This document shows positions 22,263-31,126 of a stretch of DNA of 64,000 bases, in pieces. The stretch comes from UMGS1519 sp050951095 (GTDB lineage: Bacteria > Actinomycetota > Coriobacteriia > Coriobacteriales > Eggerthellaceae): positions 248,001-312,000 of the forward strand of contig JBMNIQ010000005.1 of NCBI GenBank assembly GCA_050951095.1, given 5' to 3'. How positions within the stretch are numbered: the first letter of the stretch is position 1; each line of letters begins with the position of its first letter. The notes under the pieces are model-generated. The model was not told the DNA's origin. It was given only the letters and a program-made list of their open reading frames with translations, and ran no database searches. The position numbers and the translations under genes were made by a program.

Positions 22263-23633
22263 ATGGCTGACGATATCCGCATCGAATTGCCCGCAACGGC
22301 AGTTAAGGCAATCGGCATCCTGGAGAATGCCGGTTACGAGGCCTGGTGCGTGGGGGGATACGTGCGCGACGCCCTGATGGGCATCGGCGGGGGCGATGTC
22401 GATATCGCCACATCCGCCCGCAGCGAGCAGACCATGATGCTGTTCGAGGAGGCCGGCTATCGCACGCTGGACACCGGTATCGCCTACGGTACGGTGACGG
22501 CGCTGGTGGATGGCGAGACGTTCGAGATCACCACGTATCGGGCGGACGGAAGCTACAGCGATGCGCGCCACCCCGATGCGGTCAGCTTCGTGGGATCCAT
22601 CGAGCAGGATCTTGCCCGCCGCGATTTCACCATCAACGCCATGGCGTACCATCCCGAACGCGGGCTGCTGGATCCATATGGCGGGCGCCAGGATATAGCC
22701 GATCGGCGCATCCGCACGGTGGGGGATCCGCACAAGCGCTTCGAAGAGGATGCCCTGCGCATCCTGCGCGGGTTGCGGTTCGTCTCGAAGCTGGGATTCG
22801 GCCTTTCTGAAAGCACGTATAAGGCCATGCTGGAACGTTCCGTGCTGCTGGTGCGCATCGCCCCGGAACGCATGGCGAAAGAGCTCGACGGCCTTCTGTG
22901 CGGCGCGCATGTGCATCGGGCGCTCATGGAGGGTGCGGACATCCTGGGTGTCGTGATACCCGAGCTCATGCCGTGCTGCGGGTTCGACCAGCACAGTCCG
23001 TGGCACAAATACACCGTGTACGAGCATATCGCGTATGTGGTGCAGAACAGCCCGGCGACGGCATTTGCGCGCTGGTGCGCTCTGATGCACGACATCGCGA
23101 AGCCGCAGACGTTCCAGCTGGACGGCCACGGCCGCGGTCATTTTCCGCGCCATCCCGCCGCCAGCGCCGACATCGCCCGCGGCGTGCTGACGCGCCTGCG
23201 CAAACCGAACCGGTTCGTGGAGGACGCGGCAACGGTCATCCGCTATCACGACACGCCGCTGCGCGCGACTTCCACGTCCGTCCGCAAGTTCCTGGTGAAG
23301 AAGCTGGACGGCCGCTCGGAGCTGCTGTACGCCATCAGCGACCTGAAGTTCGCGGACAACCTGTCGAAGCAGCCGGAGGCGGTTCGCGGAAGCCTGCAGC
23401 AGGCGCGCGACCTCCGCTCCGCGCTGGATGCGGTCATACGGAACAACGAGCCGTTCCGCCTTGACCAGCTGGCGATAAACGGCCGCGACCTGCAGAAATT
23501 GGGCATGTGGCCGGGTCCGCGCCTGGGCGAGACGCTGCGCGATTTGCTGGACGAGGTCGTGGATGGCACGGTCCCGAACGAGCGCCGCGCCCTGTTGGCC
23601 GTAGCGCGCAAGTCGATGGAATGGTCGTCGTAG
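22263..23633 (+). CDS. CCA tRNA nucleotidyltransferase / poly(A) polymerase family, with HD domain
   Basis: A 456-residue class II nucleotidyltransferase. The head domain shows CVGGYVRDALMG and GGGDVDIATSA, with the DVD metal-binding acidic pair. It also has RRDFTINAMAYHP, the RTVGDPHKRFEEDALRILRG template helix and ERMAKELDGLL. An HD domain follows (CALMHDIAKPQTF, HPAASADIA), as in CCA-adding enzymes that also trim cyclic phosphate. It adds or repairs tRNA 3' CCA ends. Both tRNA genes in this window already encode CCA, so repair may be the main role. ATG 22263 follows AAGGAAGG. Confidence 0.93.
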   Translation: MADDIRIELPATAVKAIGILENAGYEAWCVGGYVRDALMGIGGGDVDIATSARSEQTMMLFEEAGYRTLDTGIAYGTVTALVDGETFEITTYRADGSYSDARHPDAVSFVGSIEQDLARRDFTINAMAYHPERGLLDPYGGRQDIADRRIRTVGDPHKRFEEDALRILRGLRFVSKLGFGLSESTYKAMLERSVLLVRIAPERMAKELDGLLCGAHVHRALMEGADILGVVIPELMPCCGFDQHSPWHKYTVYEHIAYVVQNSPATAFARWCALMHDIAKPQTFQLDGHGRGHFPRHPAASADIARGVLTRLRKPNRFVEDAATVIRYHDTPLRATSTSVRKFLVKKLDGRSELLYAISDLKFADNLSKQPEAVRGSLQQARDLRSALDAVIRNNEPFRLDQLAINGRDLQKLGMWPGPRLGETLRDLLDEVVDGTVPNERRALLAVARKSMEWSS

Positions 23634-23682
23634 ACGCATCCTATGCCCAACCGCTGTGCCGGAGGCAGGGACGCGGTATGGA

Positions 23683-24675
23683 CTACTGGCAGGCGTAGGC
23701 GATCAGCGGGCTTCCCTTTGAGATGGAAAGCGATGAGGTCATGTACAGCACCGTGCCTGCCTCCCGGGCTGTGATCCGCGCAAGCTCGTTCCCGAAGAAA
23801 TCGTAGATGCTGCCAAGGCGTTCGCCCGGCGCGAACCGCTGTCCCGGTGCGATGTCGGCAATCCAGCATCCTTGCTCCGGCGCTTCCAGATATTTCGCTT
23901 TCGTAATGTCCGCCGTGGGAAGGGGAGGGACGGCGGGCTGCTCCAGCACGCCGATATGCCCCAGCAGGCGCTCGATGCGCCGGCAGTATTCTTCCGCTTC
24001 GGCGTTGCTCCATCTGCCCTGTTCGCCCATCTCCAGCAATACGGAGGGCACGCCGCGGAAGTTCGAGTTCTGGTATACGCAGTGATTCGCCCACGTGGCA
24101 ACGGCGAACGGCATATCGGCATGCAGCGCCATCGCACGGGACCGCTCGGCTATCGGACCCAGCTCTTCGTTCGCACTGTAATAGCAGTGCGGGGAAAGCG
24201 CTTCGTTCGCATCCCCGCTGTGGACGTCGATGTGGTAATCGCAGTAGGCATCCACGATTCCTTCCAGAAACGAGGCTACCCGGTGAGTATGCGTGCTCTT
24301 GTCGCTGGTGGGGAAGGCGCGATTCAGGTTCAGGCCGTCTTCGGGCATGATGCCGATCGTATGCCCGTAGAATGCCTTCTGGTTGCAGCAATGGAGAATG
24401 ATAAGCGATCCTTGCACGTCGCCCGGATTCGTTTTCCGCGCCAGTTTCATCACCGCGGCAATGCCGCAGTATTCTGCGCCGTGTATCCCCGACGTGATGA
24501 ACGCGGTCGGTCCGGGCAGCGCTCCAGCGATGATCGTGGTGGGGATGAGGATGTCCAATTCCGCAACGTATGTCTTGCCCTGGAATTTGCGGTTGCGCTG
24601 CGCCAGGACGTCGGCATAGTCAAGGCGCCGGTCGGGAAGGCAGAGGCGTGCTGTGCCGATGGCCGTGCTGTTCAT
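23683..24675 (-). CDS. Succinylglutamate desuccinylase/aspartoacylase-family deacylase
   Basis: A 330-residue M14-like zinc hydrolase of the AstE/AspA family; members cleave N-acyl amino acids or related amides. The first two zinc ligands are in TSGIHGAEYCG, and the third is probably in DYHIDVHSGD. NLNRAFPTSDKSTHTHRVA and SVLLEMGEQG are family motifs. The C-terminus (about 255-330) is a biotinyl-like beta domain. ATG 24675 follows AAAGGAG; upstream in-frame codons have no ribosome site. It is the last gene of the importer operon, 70 nt after the second ATPase. This suggests it processes the imported ligand or an acylated chelator; that is inference. Confidence 0.82.
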   Translation of the reverse strand: MNSTAIGTARLCLPDRRLDYADVLAQRNRKFQGKTYVAELDILIPTTIIAGALPGPTAFITSGIHGAEYCGIAAVMKLARKTNPGDVQGSLIILHCCNQKAFYGHTIGIMPEDGLNLNRAFPTSDKSTHTHRVASFLEGIVDAYCDYHIDVHSGDANEALSPHCYYSANEELGPIAERSRAMALHADMPFAVATWANHCVYQNSNFRGVPSVLLEMGEQGRWSNAEAEEYCRRIERLLGHIGVLEQPAVPPLPTADITKAKYLEAPEQGCWIADIAPGQRFAPGERLGSIYDFFGNELARITAREAGTVLYMTSSLSISKGSPLIAYACQ

Positions 24676-24744
24676 ACGGCTCCTTTCCTGTTCTGTTGTC
24701 TGTCCGAGCCGGGGTGCACTGTTGCGAAGACGGGGCATCGGGTT

Positions 24745-25710
24745 TCAGTCGAGGGTTTCCCAGCAGCGCACGTAATGCCCTGGGGACGTTTTCCGAGACG
24801 GGGGCATTTCTTGCGCGCATGCTTCCTTCGCGCGCCCGCAACGGGAATAGAACGGGCAGCCGTCTGCCGGTTCCGCTTTGCCCGCCGACCGCTCCGTAAC
24901 GGCGGGGATACGCCATCCCGTATGGGGCTTCGTGGGGAAGACGGAAGCCCGCATTAGCTGCGTATACGGATGCTGGGCATAGCCGATGACCTGTGCGGCG
25001 GGACCGTATTCCACAACGGAGCCCGCCAGCATCACCGCCACGTTGTCGGCTACGCGGGGCACGATGGCCAGATCGTGGCAGATGAACAGCAACGAGATGC
25101 CGCGAGATGTCCGCAGATCGTTCAGCAAATCGATGATCTGCGACTGCACCAGCACATCCAGCGCCGAGGTGCACTCGTCGCAGATGAGGAGTTTCGGCTT
25201 GAATGCGATGGCACGGGCGATGGCGGCACGCTGGCATTCGCCTCCGGAAACCTGCGAGGGGTACCGGTCGGCATACGTGGACGGAAGCCCTACCTCTTTC
25301 AGAAGCTGAGGGACCATCTGCAGAGCCTGTCTCCGGTCCATGCCCGCGTTCGCTGCGGCATCGATGATGCTGTGTCCCAGCTTGCGGCGCGGGTTGAACG
25401 AGTCGGCGGGATTCTGGAATACCATCTGCAGCTGGCGGTAGACGCTGCGCAGCTGTTTTGCCGAGGCGCCGGTGACGGGCGTGCCCGCAATGTCCACTTC
25501 GCCGGAATCCGGGCGTTCAAGCCCGCAGATGATGCGCGCAAGCGTGGATTTTCCGCTGCCGGATTCCCCGACGATCGCCAGGCTGCTCCCCTCGGAGAGG
25601 GAAAGGCTCACGTTGTTGTTCGCCAAGACGTTCCTGCCATGCGCGCCGAACGTCTTTACGATGTTTCGAACGCTGAGGAGCGGCTGAGCGGTGTGCTGTT
25701 CGGCGGTCAT
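24745..25710 (-). CDS. Nickel/oligopeptide ABC transporter ATPase (NikE/DppF-like)
   Basis: A 321-residue ATPase energising the importer. Walker A is VGESGSGKST, the Q-loop is MVFQNPADSFNPR, the signature is SGGECQRAAIARA and Walker B is LLICDECTSALD. The C-terminal oligopeptide-transporter tail (CPFYSRCGRAKEAC) carries four cysteines, three of them in the family pattern that can hold an Fe-S cluster. Its ATG overlaps the stop of the partner ATPase (ATGA), indicating coupled translation. Confidence 0.92.
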   Translation of the reverse strand: MTAEQHTAQPLLSVRNIVKTFGAHGRNVLANNNVSLSLSEGSSLAIVGESGSGKSTLARIICGLERPDSGEVDIAGTPVTGASAKQLRSVYRQLQMVFQNPADSFNPRRKLGHSIIDAAANAGMDRRQALQMVPQLLKEVGLPSTYADRYPSQVSGGECQRAAIARAIAFKPKLLICDECTSALDVLVQSQIIDLLNDLRTSRGISLLFICHDLAIVPRVADNVAVMLAGSVVEYGPAAQVIGYAQHPYTQLMRASVFPTKPHTGWRIPAVTERSAGKAEPADGCPFYSRCGRAKEACAQEMPPSRKTSPGHYVRCWETLD

Positions 25711-26543
25711 CGGCGCCCCTCCTTTCCCATTGGTGCCGCCGCCTCCATATCCAACGAGGGAACGGCGTTGATAAGCGCTTTCGTATAGGCATCGCGGGGA
25801 TGCTCAAGCAGCTCGTCGGCATCCGCCTCTTCCACGATGCGTCCGTCGTGCATGACCAGGACACGGTCGCACGCGTAGCCTACCAGGCCGATGTTGTGCG
25901 ATATCAGCATCACGCTGGTGCCGAATTGCGCACGCAGGTCCATGAGCTCCGCCACGACCTGCGCCTGGAACGTGACGTCCAATGCGCTCGTGGGCTCATC
26001 GGCGATGATGAGGTCCGGTTGCAGCGCGATGGTCATGGCTATCGCCACGCGCTGCGCCATGCCTCCGGACAGCTCGAACGGATACGCCCTGAGCAGCCGT
26101 TCGCCATCCGGGAGGCCCAGACGGTCGAATGTTCTCATGAGCAGGCTATTTGCCGTATCGGCGTTCAGTTCGCCATGTTCTGCCATGGCTTCGTCGAACT
26201 GCACGCCGATACGGCGGATAGGGGGAAACGACGCCCCGGGGTTCTGGAATACGTAGCCGATGCGCGCCCCGCGCAGCTGCTGGAGCCGCTCTGCGGATGC
26301 GTGCACAAGATCTTCGCCATCGAACAGTATGGAGCCTGCATCGATGCTGCCGAACGGGCCCAGGAGGCCGTCCACGGCTTTTGCAAGCGTGGATTTGCCC
26401 GAGCCGGAAGCGCCGACGATACCGATGCAGGATCCGCGGCGCAGAGAGAAGCTCACATCATGGAGCGCGGGCACATCGGAATAGCTGACGTCCAGGTGGC
26501 TGACTTCCAAGAGGGTGTCACCTGTTCCGTTCTTTTCTTCCAT
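25707..26543 (-). CDS. Nickel/oligopeptide ABC transporter ATPase (NikD/DppD-like)
   Basis: A 278-residue partner ATPase. Walker A is VGASGSGKST, the Q-loop VFQNPGASFPPIRRIG, the signature LSGGMAQRVAIAM and Walker B LIIADEPTSALD. It is shorter than DppD (about 325 residues) and lacks the C-terminal cysteine tail; NikD is similarly short. ATG 26543 is preferred over ATG 26564 because AAAGGAG lies about 11 nt before it. It sits 107 nt after the binding-protein gene, with a hairpin in between. Confidence 0.9.
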   Translation of the reverse strand: MEEKNGTGDTLLEVSHLDVSYSDVPALHDVSFSLRRGSCIGIVGASGSGKSTLAKAVDGLLGPFGSIDAGSILFDGEDLVHASAERLQQLRGARIGYVFQNPGASFPPIRRIGVQFDEAMAEHGELNADTANSLLMRTFDRLGLPDGERLLRAYPFELSGGMAQRVAIAMTIALQPDLIIADEPTSALDVTFQAQVVAELMDLRAQFGTSVMLISHNIGLVGYACDRVLVMHDGRIVEEADADELLEHPRDAYTKALINAVPSLDMEAAAPMGKEGRR

Positions 26544-26582
26544 GTAATCCCACGCTCCTTTCATTTGCCGTCTATCTGCCGG

Positions 26583-26626
26583 GGCACGGCTTCCCGATCA
26601 GCGATACGCGTTTCAGAAGCCGTGCC
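26583..26626 (-). repeat. Hairpin between binding-protein and ATPase genes
   Basis: GGCACGGCTTC (26583-26593) and GAAGCCGTGCC (26616-26626) form an 11-bp stem with a 22-nt loop. Such hairpins after binding-protein genes often stabilise the upstream mRNA or partly stop transcription, giving excess binding protein. Function here is inferred. Confidence 0.6.
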
Positions 26627-26650
26627 GAGTATATTCCCCGTCCTGTTCTT

Positions 26651-28231
26651 CTATTTGCTGATATCCATGTCGGCATTCAGCTCGTAGTAGTCGCAGGGAT
26701 GCGCATCCAGGCCGGTTACCTTGCTGTTCGAGACAATGGCCATCTGCAGGAACGAGGCGTAATAGTAGCCGTCGTCGGCAAGAACCTGCTCCTGGATCTT
26801 CTTCGCAAGTTTTGCTCGCTCGTTCGTGTCGAATGTGGTGGACAGCTGGTTGATCATGTTCGTGACCTTGCTGTTCTCGTAATGGCCTGCGTCATAGCTG
26901 GACTCGGGCAGGTACTGCGTGGTGAAGTAGTACTGCGGGTCGCCCTGGGGTGCGCTCACGATGGCGCTGGCATATACGTCGAATTTGTCGGCTTTCACCA
27001 AGTCGGCATGGTTCGCCGTGGAGTTCACATTGACCTTGATGCCGATCTTCTTCAGCTGTTCCTGGGCATATTCGGCAAGCTTCGGCAGCTCTTGGCGGGA
27101 CGGATACGTGACCCAATCGATTTCCAGCTTCTTGCCGTTCTTCTCAAGATAGCCGTCGCCGTTCGTGTCCTTCCAGCCGTCCTTCTTCAGCACGCTCTTG
27201 GCTTTCGCAAGATCGTACGGTTCTGCCGCGGAAGAATCCACAGCGAACGTGAAGTTAGAGGGGAACGGTCCTACGGCTGTTTCCCCATGGCCGGACAGAA
27301 GCGTGTTCACGAAGTCCTCGGAGTTCAGCGACATGCAGATAGCCTTGCGCACGGCCTTGTCCTTCATAATGCTCTTGTGGTAGTTGAACGCCACCTCGTA
27401 CACGCGGGACGTGGCAACGGAGCTGGTGGTATAGCCGTCGCCGAACAGATCGCGGCTTTCATACGGCAGGCCGTATGCAGCGTCGATCTCGCCGTTCTGC
27501 AGAGCCATGGTGAGCGTGTCGCCATCCGTGATATTGCGGACGGTGACCTTGTCTACGTTGACGTTGCCGTTCCAATAGTTCTTGTTCGCGGTCAGTTGCA
27601 CCGTATCGTCCGTCGTGGATTCGACCGTATAGGGGCCGGTGCCGACAACGGTGTTCTCGTTATGGTCGGAATCCATATCGATGATGCAGCCGTACGGATC
27701 GGACAGATAGTACAGCAGCGCCGGATTCGGCTTCTTCGTCACAATGGTCAGAACCTGGCCGTTTGCCTTCATGGACTTGATGCTCAGGTCGGAGGGTGCG
27801 CGGTCGTGCTTCTTCAGCAGGTCCTCGTAGCAGGCCTTCACGGCCTTCGCGTCGACTTTCTTGCCGTTGCTGAACGTCACATTGTCTTTGATGGTGATGT
27901 CGACGCGCGTTTTGCTGACCTGCTTGTAGCTTTCGGCAATCCACGGCTGGATCTGCATGTTGTCATCGAACTTGAACAGCGTTTCGCCTACGCCCAAACG
28001 CATGGTCGTCCAACCCCAATAGCTTTTATGGGGATCGAAACCGTGGTCTTCGTTCTCCGTGCTCCAAGTGGACGTCGTTCCGTACGTAAGCGACTTCTCC
28101 TCGGATGACGACGATGAAGACTGGTTCGAACCCGAGCAGGCGGTGAGGATGCCCACGGCCAGGACCGCTGCGAGTGCGGCGGATATGCCCAGGGCAATCT
28201 TCTTTCTGCGTTTCCCTTTGATTTTTCTCAT
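26651..28231 (-). CDS. Substrate-binding lipoprotein, family 5 (NikA/DppA-like)
   Basis: A 526-residue extracellular solute-binding lipoprotein. A basic N-terminus (MRKIKGKRRKK) and hydrophobic stretch lead to the lipobox LTAC, then a Ser-rich linker. The family 5 fold is clear (NVTFSNGKKVDAKAVKACYE, VVGTGPYTVES, YWNGNVNVDKV, RKAICMSLNSEDFVNTLL). The segment DWVTYPSRQELPKLAEYAQE and the ending VTGLDAHPCDYYEL resemble nickel- and metallophore-binding members (NikA/CntA) more than peptide-binding ones. This is judged from memory of those families. ATG 28231 follows GGGAGGATC. Confidence 0.88.
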   Translation of the reverse strand: MRKIKGKRRKKIALGISAALAAVLAVGILTACSGSNQSSSSSSEEKSLTYGTTSTWSTENEDHGFDPHKSYWGWTTMRLGVGETLFKFDDNMQIQPWIAESYKQVSKTRVDITIKDNVTFSNGKKVDAKAVKACYEDLLKKHDRAPSDLSIKSMKANGQVLTIVTKKPNPALLYYLSDPYGCIIDMDSDHNENTVVGTGPYTVESTTDDTVQLTANKNYWNGNVNVDKVTVRNITDGDTLTMALQNGEIDAAYGLPYESRDLFGDGYTTSSVATSRVYEVAFNYHKSIMKDKAVRKAICMSLNSEDFVNTLLSGHGETAVGPFPSNFTFAVDSSAAEPYDLAKAKSVLKKDGWKDTNGDGYLEKNGKKLEIDWVTYPSRQELPKLAEYAQEQLKKIGIKVNVNSTANHADLVKADKFDVYASAIVSAPQGDPQYYFTTQYLPESSYDAGHYENSKVTNMINQLSTTFDTNERAKLAKKIQEQVLADDGYYYASFLQMAIVSNSKVTGLDAHPCDYYELNADMDISK

Positions 28232-28313
28232 GGATGATCCTCCCAATCTCTTCTCCCTACTCTATGAAGCAGCGCGTTTCGGACGCGCTTCCTTCCGAAT
28301 GTGCGAAGCGCGA

Positions 28314-29324
28314 TTACGACGCCTCGGAGGTTGCCGGCGGATTCGCGGCCGAAGTTGTCTTGCCCTTTTCCCGCACGGTGCGGTGCTTGCGCTTGCCGGG
28401 GGCATTGCGCATGGTTGGGTCGAACATGTCGCGGCTGGCATCTGCGAAGATGTTGAAGATGGTAACGGCGATGAAGCACGCGCAACCCGGGGCCAGGATG
28501 ACCCAGGGATACAGCTGGATCATGGACCTTCCGTTGCTCATCATGGCGCCCCATTCCGGTGTGGGCACCTGGGCGCCCAGGCCGAGGAACGAGAGGCCGG
28601 CTATCTCGATGATCATATGGCCGATATCGATTGCGGACGTAACCACGATCGGGGCGGCTATATTCGGCAGGACATCGCGTACGAGTATGGTGAAGTCGGA
28701 TTTTCCCGAAAGGCATGCGGCATCCACATAGGGCATATGTTTCGCGGATAGGACCAGGCCGCGTACCAAACGGGCGTATTTCGGCCAGGATATGCATGCC
28801 AAGGCAATGACCGCGCTCGTGAGGCCGCCGATGAGCACACCGGCCACGGCAATGGCGAACACCATGCCGGGGAATGCCAGGAAGATATCGGATATGCGCA
28901 TGATGACGGTATCCGTCTTCCCGCCGACCCATCCGCAGATGGCGCCCAAGATTCCGCCGACGACCGTGATGATGGCCACGAGCGCCAGCGAGGCGAATAT
29001 GGTGAACTTGCCGCCCACGATGACGCGTGCAAGAAGGTCGCGGCCGTATTCGTCCGTGCCGAATGGATGCACGGACGAGGGCGGCTGTTTCGATGAGGCC
29101 AGGTCCTGCGTGTATGCATCGAAGGGAATCACCAGGTCGCCGAACAAGATTACCAGCATGAATACGGCAACGAGCACGCAGGCGATGATGAAGCGCAGCT
29201 TCACCGGCGTCATTCCCGCTTTCCCGATGGGGGCTTTCCCCTGCTCGTCGTCGCGGTGTCCTGCATGGAGGCTGGAAAGGTCGTCTGTCGTCAGGACGGA
29301 ATGGTCTTGCTTGAATTCGCTCAT
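28314..29324 (-). CDS. Nickel/peptide ABC transporter permease (NikC/DppC-like)
   Basis: A 336-residue inner-membrane permease. The N-terminal cytoplasmic part (about 50 residues) leads into a first span (IIACVLVAVFMLVILFGDLV), then HPFGTDEYGRDLLARVI, the DppC signature. Further spans and the EAA loop region (AKHMPYVDAACLSGKSDFTI) contact the ATPases, with SFLGLGAQVPTPEWGAM near the end. The Lys/Arg-rich C-terminal tail is longer than usual. ATG 29324 overlaps the nikB-like stop (ATGA) and follows GGAGGAGG. Confidence 0.92.
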   Translation of the reverse strand: MSEFKQDHSVLTTDDLSSLHAGHRDDEQGKAPIGKAGMTPVKLRFIIACVLVAVFMLVILFGDLVIPFDAYTQDLASSKQPPSSVHPFGTDEYGRDLLARVIVGGKFTIFASLALVAIITVVGGILGAICGWVGGKTDTVIMRISDIFLAFPGMVFAIAVAGVLIGGLTSAVIALACISWPKYARLVRGLVLSAKHMPYVDAACLSGKSDFTILVRDVLPNIAAPIVVTSAIDIGHMIIEIAGLSFLGLGAQVPTPEWGAMMSNGRSMIQLYPWVILAPGCACFIAVTIFNIFADASRDMFDPTMRNAPGKRKHRTVREKGKTTSAANPPATSEAS

Positions 29325-30265
29325 GTGGCATCCTCCTCCAGCCTGATCCGAGGATCCAACACGTGGTAGAGAATGTCGGCAACCAGGTTCACGCAGACGA
29401 AGATGATTGCCATCCACATGACATACGACTCGATGATGGGGTAGTCGCGCATCATGATGGCGTCTACGGCCATCTTGCCCACGCCCGGCCACATGAAGAT
29501 GCTCTCCACAATGGCCGTGCCGCCGAGCAGCGAACCCAGCGAAAGCGCCAGCAGCGTGTTGATGGTGAGCAGCGACGATTTCAGCACGCTCTTATACAGG
29601 ATGACGTGCTCGCGAATGCCGCGCGAACGCAGGCCGTTTACATAATCGCGGCCGAGCTCATCCAGCACCGTAGAGCGAATCTGGCGGATGTACTTTGCGG
29701 ACATGGCAATGGCCAGCGTCAGCGTGGGAAGCACGATGCAGCGCCAGTCGCCTTCCGAATAGATGGTAGGCAGCACCTTCAGCTTCACGGAGAACAGGTA
29801 CAGCAACAACAGGGCAACGAAGAAGCCCGGCAGCGCATTGCCGATGAAGGAGAACAGGCGAATGACGAAATCGGGCAGCTTGCTCTGCTTGACGGCGGAC
29901 CAGATGCCCAGCGGGAATGAGATGACGATGGTCAGAATAAGCGACGTGATTGCCAAGATAATGGTGTAGGGAAGGTGCGCGGAGAACGTGTCCATGACGT
30001 TCAAGCCGGATACATACGAGGTGCCCATATCGCCATGAAGCACACCGACGAGCCATGTCAGGTATTGCTGCCATATCGGCTGGTCCAAACCAAGTTCGGA
30101 CCGCATCTGGGCTTCGACCTCCGGTGTGACGGCGATGCCGGATTTCTCGATCATGGCATCAACGGCATCGCCGGATGCCATCTGCATCAGGGCGAACGTG
30201 AGTATGGTGATTCCCAACAGAATCGGGATCAGCTGAAGCAGCCTTTTTCCGATGAAGCGTCCCAA
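29321..30265 (-). CDS. Nickel/peptide ABC transporter permease (NikB/DppB-like)
   Basis: A 314-residue permease with about six spans. The N-terminus GRFIGKRLLQLIPILLGITI and the segments SELGLDQPIWQQYLTWLVG, GDMGTSYVSGLNVMDTF and RDYVNGLRSRGIREHVIL (EAA loop) are typical. The ending MWPGVGKMAVDAIMMRDYPI is closer to NikB (GVG..AV.A...RDYP) than to generic DppB, as I recall it. The best start is TTG 30265, 19 nt after the methyltransferase stop; no ATG lies early enough. Confidence 0.9.
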   Translation of the reverse strand: MGRFIGKRLLQLIPILLGITILTFALMQMASGDAVDAMIEKSGIAVTPEVEAQMRSELGLDQPIWQQYLTWLVGVLHGDMGTSYVSGLNVMDTFSAHLPYTIILAITSLILTIVISFPLGIWSAVKQSKLPDFVIRLFSFIGNALPGFFVALLLLYLFSVKLKVLPTIYSEGDWRCIVLPTLTLAIAMSAKYIRQIRSTVLDELGRDYVNGLRSRGIREHVILYKSVLKSSLLTINTLLALSLGSLLGGTAIVESIFMWPGVGKMAVDAIMMRDYPIIESYVMWMAIIFVCVNLVADILYHVLDPRIRLEEDAT

Positions 30266-30284
30266 ATCAGGTCTCTCGATTCCC

Positions 30285-31109
30285 TTACTTCGTAGCTTTT
30301 ACCAGGAACATGGGCGAAGAACGGTAGTACTGCTGGTCGCCTTGCGGCCAAACGGTTCGCCAGATATCCTCGTCCGCCTCGACGGTCGAATAACCGATGG
30401 ACGGCAGCACGGAAAGCTCCCACGCAGGCCGATCGATATACGTCATTGGCAGGTCGGTTGCAATTCGTTCGCAGGCTTGCTCCTGAGTTTCGGTGGCTTT
30501 CATTTCCTTGGTTCGACCCAGGATCGCGGAATCGACTTGATCGCGGGCGCGCTGCTCCTCGATGGCGCTATCGGCCAGGTAGCGGTACCAGTTCGCGTCG
30601 AACACGAGCAGCGTTCCGCCGGGTGCCAGGATGCGGAGCCATTCGCTGTAGGCTGCGACGGGGTTTCTCATCAGCCAAGTGACGTTGCGAAGCACGATCA
30701 GATTGAAGGAATCCGCTGCGAATCCCGTGTCGGACGCGTCTCCCCGATGGAAGCGGATGCGCTTTCTCAGACCCTCCCGGCCGGCATTCGAGGCTGCCTG
30801 GCGGAGCATGTCCGGACTCAGGTCCATGGCATCCACGCGGCACCCCATGCGGGCCAGCAGCATGCTGAAGAATCCCGGGCCGCAACCCAAATCGAGTGCT
30901 GAAACGTTCTGCGGGCCCCCGAGAAGGCGCGTTTCCCGTTCCATGATGTGCTGCCATGCCGGCAGCATGCCGTGTTCGATTTCTCCGTATACCTCAGCGG
31001 AATACGAGGCGGCGCGACCATTCCAGTAGTGCTCGATGGTATCCAGAGATGACCAGGACGACACGGCCGGCGCGGTTTCTACCGCAGGAGCGATGGGTGA
31101 GATGTTCAT
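30285..31109 (-). CDS. Class I SAM-dependent methyltransferase, first gene of the importer operon
   Basis: A 274-residue small-molecule methyltransferase. SAM motif I is SALDLGCGPGFFSMLLARMG. Motif II includes VDAMDLSPDML, and LIVLRNVTWLMRNP plus ILAPGGTLLVFD give motifs post-II to IV. The N-terminus (IEHYWNGRAASYSAEVYGEI) is typical of UbiE/ArsM-like enzymes with a substrate lid. ATG 31109 follows GAAAGAGG; upstream codons in this frame run into the promoter. It is 19 nt from the nikB-like gene and so very likely co-transcribed. Its substrate is unknown; modifying a metal chelator is an attractive but untested idea. Confidence 0.88.
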   Translation of the reverse strand: MNISPIAPAVETAPAVSSWSSLDTIEHYWNGRAASYSAEVYGEIEHGMLPAWQHIMERETRLLGGPQNVSALDLGCGPGFFSMLLARMGCRVDAMDLSPDMLRQAASNAGREGLRKRIRFHRGDASDTGFAADSFNLIVLRNVTWLMRNPVAAYSEWLRILAPGGTLLVFDANWYRYLADSAIEEQRARDQVDSAILGRTKEMKATETQEQACERIATDLPMTYIDRPAWELSVLPSIGYSTVEADEDIWRTVWPQGDQQYYRSSPMFLVKATK

Positions 31110-31126
31110 CAGGCCTCTTTCTCGGG

